From: Patagioenas fasciata
Taxonomy: Eukaryota; Chordata; Aves; Columbiformes; Columbidae
Direction: 5' to 3'
DNA: 64,000 bases
Assembly (NCBI RefSeq): GCF_037038585.1
Contig: NC_092521.1
Span: forward strand, 107,209,605 to 107,273,604
Of this stretch, positions 59,401 through 64,000 are shown one piece after another. The position numbers and the translations under genes are program-made. Positions within the stretch are counted from its first letter, which is position 1; every line of letters starts with the position of its first letter. The notes under the pieces are model-generated. The model saw nothing but the letters and a program-made list of their open reading frames with translations, had not been told where the DNA came from and did no database searches.

Positions 59401-61268
59401 TAAGTTCACCACATCCATGAAGACTTCTTTGTATGTTTGCTGCTATGTCTAATTTATTTCTGGGACAGGGAGGAGAAACTCTTTCCACTCTAAATAATGT
59501 AAGGAGTCTGATCAGAGAGGATAATCCTATGTACTCAAATGTCTGTGCAGCAAGCTAATCTTTGAAAAACTTTGGAATATATTTTATTTTAAATCTTATC
59601 TGTGATAATTTCAGTGGTGCTTCTCAGCTCTCAGAGCAAGTGTTATGAGAAATTATGAAAAATCACTACTTAATCACCTCCTCCATCATGTGTATTAGTT
59701 TACTTTGTCAGCCCTGAGGAGTCCTGGACAATCTAGTCTCACTTAACAGAGCAGCCATTCTTTACACCTCACAATAATCATCATCTTGCTCTCTATCCTT
59801 TATCCTATAGTTCTACTATATGGAAAAGTTCATCTCTTTAGGGTAGAATGAGCAACACTGCAGGGAACTTTTAACAAAAAAAAATTAAAATGCTATCAAA
59901 ATTTTAAGTTAAATAGTGGCACACCATTCCAAATCACTCCAACCGAAAGCCAATCTTATTTGTCTATAGGATGTCTTCATCTGTAAATCACTTAAGCAAA
60001 AAGTTGGGAAGAAAATAATCATGTTGCATGCCTCCAAATTCAACACATTCAACATCAAGATGACTTTCAAAGATCAGTCATGGAGATTCTTTGCAGCTAG
60101 CCTCCTGTAACTCTGTGGGTGGGCTTTTAAACTGTAGATTCCCTGTCAGGTGCAAGTATATCTGTATTACCTAAATACAAAGGCAGTGTCACATTTTCTC
60201 ATGTTGCAAACTTTTTAGAATTTTATGAGTTAAAAACCTAAAGTTCTGCCTAGTTACCTAAAAGTCAGCTTCAGAGTTTTAATTATCAAAATGATTCCGT
60301 CGTATCGTTAGTTGTAGAACATATGGAAGAAGCATAAATTTGAGGTAACAAAAAAGAAGATAAGAAGAAACACCTTAATTTACAGAAGAATCTGAGGATT
60401 CTGAAAGATTGTAGAATTTCTAAATCTGAGTAACAAGTAGCAGGTAAAAATAAAGGGGGTGATCTGTAACATAGTTCTGCTTGTTGCTGCCTCCAAACTG
60501 ATACTATTGCTTCCATCATGCCTAAATAAGCTCTACCCAGCTAGTTTTAATCTGAGACTTGGTATTCCACAAATCAGTCTATTGCAGCAAGAGACTAGAT
60601 TAAGACCATAGCACACATGAAAATGAATTGTTTTATTTCATTCTAATTAATTCTACAATATTATCAGCTCCTGTAAGTACAAATCTTCCCAACAGGCAGT
60701 TGGATCATTCAGAATGGAGAAATAGGAGCTCCTGGTTAAAATTTTTCTAAACTCTTGCACAGACACATATATCATCTGCAAGATATGCAAATTTCCTGGC
60801 CTAAGGAACAAGTAGATCCTTGAGGATTGTCACTAAGGAAACTGAGTAATGCATCTCCCATTTCCAAGGTTTCTCTCGAGCGTATATTCTCTAGTGCCTA
60901 GTAAAGGAGATGGACCTATGTTTGCAGTACTTAATAAGATTCTCCCCCTCATGCCTTATTTCAGTCTTTCCCATAGTTACAGAACAACCAGTCTTGCTGC
61001 TCTCTGTCAGTTCACTTATGGGCCAGCAACTTTAAGTTTCATTCTCTTCAAGGTTTCCACTGTCACCATTCTAATTTGACTTAAAAATTGCTTAATATAT
61101 TTATTTTTTTTTTTAAGTTTTGGAAGGCAAAACAAGTGATCATACTTGACTTGTTTCCACAAAATAACAGGATTAGCTTTCCTTTAAATTTTAATTTGTG
61201 TCTTATGAGAACAAGGCCTGGCTGATAGTTACACAAAATAATTTTCAAACAAGGACGAGCATCTAGCT
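50417..61268. other. 10.9 kb single-copy AT-rich stretch
   Basis: No host gene, RNA gene or large repeat is recognised. Low-complexity patches include (CAAA)n at 52600-52630, poly-T/C near 53372-53396 and a T/G-rich strip at 54478-54715. A 107-codon frame at 51282-51605 is the longest and has no recognisable domain, no clear start context and no conserved features I can name. The block 58100-59300 is slightly GC-richer but unassigned. Confidence 0.5.
54478..54715. repeat. T/G-rich low-complexity strip
   Basis: Two dense patches of mixed TTTTGG/GGGTTTT sequence (54478-54530 and 54638-54712) show strong T and G bias on the + strand. The 81-codon frame here, rich in Phe, Trp, Val and Leu, follows from that bias and is not a gene. 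Confidence 0.7.
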
Positions 61269-62103
61269 TGCTATCCAGTGAGACCTGGACAGGTTGGAGA
61301 GTTGGACAGGGAAAAAATTAATGAAATATAACAAGAGAAAGTGTAGAGTCTTGCATCTGGGCAGGAACAACTCCAGGTTCCATTATAAGTTGGGGAATGG
61401 CCTATTAGAGAGCAGTGTAGGGGAAAGGGATCTGGGGGTCCTGGTGGACAGCAGGATGACCATGAGCCAGCACTGTGCCCTTGTGGCCAAGAAGGCAAAT
61501 GGCATCCTGGGCTGTATTAGAAGGGGGTTGTTTAGTACGAGAGGTCCTGCTTCCCCTCTACTCTGCCCTGGTGAGACCACATCTGGAATATTGTGTCCAG
61601 TTCTGGGCCCCTCAGTTCAAGAAGGACAGGGAACTGCGGGAGAGAGTCCAGCACAGAGTCATGAAGATGATTAAGGGAGTGAAGCATCTCCCTTATGAGG
61701 AAAGGCTGAGGGAGAGTCTCTTTAGCTGAGTCTCTTTAGCTTGGAGAAGAGGATACTGAGAGGTGACCTCATTAATTGTTATAAATATGTAAAGGGTGAG
61801 TGTCACGAGAATGGAGCCAGGCTCTTCTCAGTGACAACCAATGATAAGACAAGGGGCAATGGGTATAAACTGGAACACAAGAGGTTCCACTTAAATTTGA
61901 GAAAAAACTTCTCAGTGAGAGTGACAGAACACTGGAAGAGGCTGCCCAGGGGGGTTGTGAAGTCTCCTTCTCTGGAGTCATTCAAAACCCACCTGGACAC
62001 ATTCCTGTGTAGCCTTATCTAGGTGTTCCTGCTCCAGCAGGGGGATTGGACTAGACGATCTTTCAAGGTCCCTTCCAATCCCTAACATTCTGTGATTCTG
62101 TGA
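61269..62103 (+). mobile_element. CR1 LINE, young-type 5'-truncated copy
   Basis: It starts in ORF2 just after motif C (the AIQ-DLDRLE region; a TGA replaces an arginine codon) and runs to a tail ATTCTGTGATTCTGTG near 62103. It shares long phrases with the younger nested copy: [27 protein letters not shown] and [11 protein letters not shown]. The 3' UTR GGTGTTCCTGCTCCAGCAGG is near identical to that of the copy at 21415-23036. Confidence 0.95.
61294..62022 (+). pseudogene. CR1 ORF2 C-terminal region, frameshifted
   Basis: Three frames cover the region: 61294-61674, 61475-61729 and 61741-62022. A small change near 61530-61550 shifts the first into the second, and a duplication-like repeat of GAGTCTCTTTAGC (61715-61740) with a TGA at 61727 separates the second from the third. 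The third ends [20 protein letters not shown], then FLCSLI and a stop. The RT catalytic motifs are missing because of 5' truncation. The role of this C-terminal region in CR1 is in 3' end recognition and RT function; nothing here can act. Confidence 0.9.
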
Positions 62104-63696
62104 AGTACTCTGCTAGAGATTTTAGAATAAGTCAACAGCACATGGAAAGGTGTGATTAGGGTATTAAGATTCCAAAAAGCTTTGAAAAAATCCTTCACTA
62201 AAGGCAGTTAAAAGAAACTTAATCACCACAGAATAGTATTTTCTTGTGGATTAACAACAGCAGAAAACAGGAAATAAAGGGTAGAGTTAGAAAGGTCAGG
62301 TTTTACAATGAAAAAAGATATCTGTGATATCCCACAAGAACCACTTGAATTATACGTACACGATGTGAAATAGTGAGGTGATGAAACTTCCAAATCATGC
62401 AAATTATTCAGACTTGTTAAACAAACTGATCTGAACTATCTCACAATAATGAATGACCAGGCAAAGGAATGGTAGGTACAACCTGATGGTGATGTAAAAT
62501 AGGATCATAATCCTAATTACATATTTCCAATGACAGGCTCTGTATTACTTAATAGTACTCAGGAAAGAGACCTGATGTAACAACAATGTTCTGCCCACTT
62601 ATTAAATATTGCATGCAATGTTGCTCACTTTATGTCAAAGAACTTTTCTTTATAGAAGAAGGACAAAGGATTCAGAGAAAAGATATTGACTTGACTACAC
62701 ACACTCGAAAGAAATATGGAGATATTCATGTTATTATCATACCTTTGCTGCTTGTCATGTCACTAGGAGTCCTTAGAAGATTGCATGCCCAATTTCAAAC
62801 AACCCCATCTTCATTTTTAAAGCCAGATAAATGTTTCTCTTTCTTCTTGGTAGCTTCTTACCACACCAAAAGCCACATTGGGCTGAGAGAATATTCTGTC
62901 CCTCACCACAGTCTAAATATTATGCTTAATGACTCTCGAATCTAGAATAGGAGGCTTTCTCAAGGTGAGAAATTTTGCACCTTGCTTTAATACACTTTAT
63001 GATAGTTGACTGTAAAATGGATTACGAATGTGAGTTACATGTTTGGTATATAAGTGAATTGTATTCAGAATGACAGATTTACCTGCACCAGAAAGCTATA
63101 AGTAGTATATTCAGTACCTTTATTTTGTCTTATGGAAAGAAGACAGGGTGTAATACAAGAGCAAGGAATAATCATATCAATAAACTATTTAAAACCCTAA
63201 ACTTCCCTACATGTTTTCTTGAAAACTGATACAGTTCTTTCAGAAGTAAGATTTTGTGTTCGTGGTCCATATTTTGAAGTTTTACACCCTGTCTTTCCCC
63301 ACTGTGTTACTGAGAATTTTACACAAAAGTAGAGGGATAATACATTCTTTAGGCAACAATCAAATGTCACTTTGGTCTTTAGGGTAGGCTTCTCAGATAA
63401 TTTTACATGTCTGAGCATGATACAGCTCATTCTATAGCTCAAAGTTAGGTACAAAGTTAGACACACTGTAAAAAGCATAATGTGGCCTGTTTTAGTCATC
63501 TGCTTTCAGATGACAGGATGCTTCCTGGAAGTGTACCTTTCTCTCCGGTGACTGTGCAGGGATAACTAATTCATAACTTACCATAACCAGTGCAGCTTTC
63601 TACATCTGGCCAGAGGAATACCGTCTTTATTGCCACGATCCCAGTCACTGAGTGAAAAAAGGCAATTCCCTTTTACGTCCCTATTTGTTTTGAACT
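62104..63696. other. Single-copy AT-rich stretch
   Basis: A 119-codon frame at 62586-62945 is the longest. Its first part (FCPLIKYCMQCCSLYVKELF) has no domain I recognise, and there is no acceptor or donor that would make it an exon with confidence. No repeat family recognised. Confidence 0.5.
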
Positions 63697-64000
63697 TTTC
63701 CTTCCTTCCTTCCTTCCTTCCTTCCTTCCTTCCTTCCTTCCTTCCTTCCTTCCTTCCTTCCTTCCTTCCTTCCTTCCCTCCTTCCCTCCTTCCCTCCTTC
63801 CCTCCTTCCCTCCTTCCTTCCCTCCTTCCCTCCCTCCTTCCCTCCTTCCTTCCTTCCTTCCTTCCTTCCTTCCTTCCTTCCTTCCTTCCTTCCCTCCTTC
63901 CTTCCCTCCTTCCCTCCTTCCCTCCTTCCTTCCTTCCTTCCCTCCCTCCTTCCCTCCCTCCTTCCCTCCCTCCTTCCCTCCTTCCTTCCCTCCTTCCTTC
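63697..64000. repeat. (TTCC)n / (TTCCCTCC)n pyrimidine tandem repeat, open at window end
   Basis: A pure pyrimidine strand of about 304 bases starts as perfect TTCC units and then alternates with TTCCCTCC-type higher-order units. It reaches the last base, so its full length is unknown. Long purine/pyrimidine mirror tracts can form triplex DNA and are unstable in copy number and in assembly. Confidence 0.97.

Noticed and set aside
62586..62945. 119-codon + strand frame as a possible gene
   Set aside because: AT-rich chance composition, no domain, no promoter or splice context.

Overview
The window looks like vertebrate, most likely avian, nuclear DNA. It is AT-rich and intron-like or intergenic, with CpGs rare outside repeats. 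It is dominated by CR1 non-LTR retrotransposon pieces whose 3' ends carry the typical short tails (repeats of ATTCTATG or ATTCTGTG). CR1 pieces cover roughly 13-14 kb, about a fifth of the window. That is high for chicken-like genomes and would fit a CR1-rich bird lineage such as woodpeckers, but the sequence alone cannot fix the species, and turtles or crocodilians also carry CR1. I found no convincing host protein-coding gene, no tRNA or rRNA gene and no CRISPR array. Nearly every open frame of interest is CR1 ORF1 or ORF2, or its shadow. LAYOUT, left part (1-19968): a (TGTGC)n pentanucleotide repeat at 446-542; a CR1 3' end abutting an oppositely oriented CR1 ORF1 piece (1960-2760); a reverse CR1 3' end (5621-6028); and two related CR1 copies in opposite orientation (6500-7222 plus, 9293-10600 minus). 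About 9.4 kb of single-copy sequence follows, with one weak terminal-exon-like candidate at 16304-16546. MIDDLE (19969-27553): a solo endogenous-retrovirus LTR with a perfect 5-bp target duplication (19974-20641); a short mariner-like terminal fragment (20703-20784); and a nested pair of CR1 elements. In that pair an older, nearly full-length CR1 (5' UTR and ORF1 start at 20861-21420, remainder at 23037-26942) is split by a younger 5'-truncated CR1 (21415-23036), which still has an uninterrupted 505-codon reverse-transcriptase frame with both catalytic motifs. A further CR1 3' stub lies at 27372-27553. RIGHT (27554-64000): mostly single-copy AT-rich sequence with two MIR-type SINE relics (30071-30131, 46030-46190); a small CR1 stub (32886-32994); a CR1 mosaic (34932-36078); a second solo LTR of the same family as the first (44372-45156), followed by a 16-G run and a purine tract; an internally deleted CR1 that keeps 5'-UTR-like sequence (47879-50196); an AT-rich 23-bp tandem repeat (50348-50416); another young-type CR1 (61269-62103); and a long TTCC-type pyrimidine repeat that runs off the end (63697-64000). 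HOW IT FITS TOGETHER: this is a repeat graveyard in a gene desert, not a working gene cluster. The parts make sense as layers of insertion: MIR relics oldest, then several CR1 subfamilies, then solo LTRs and the youngest CR1 copies. I see no previously undescribed biological system. The most informative items are the nested CR1 pair, the intact RT frame, the two solo LTRs with target duplications, and the unexplained CpG-bearing block at 16304-16546. All calls come from reading motifs by eye; no alignment or database search was run.
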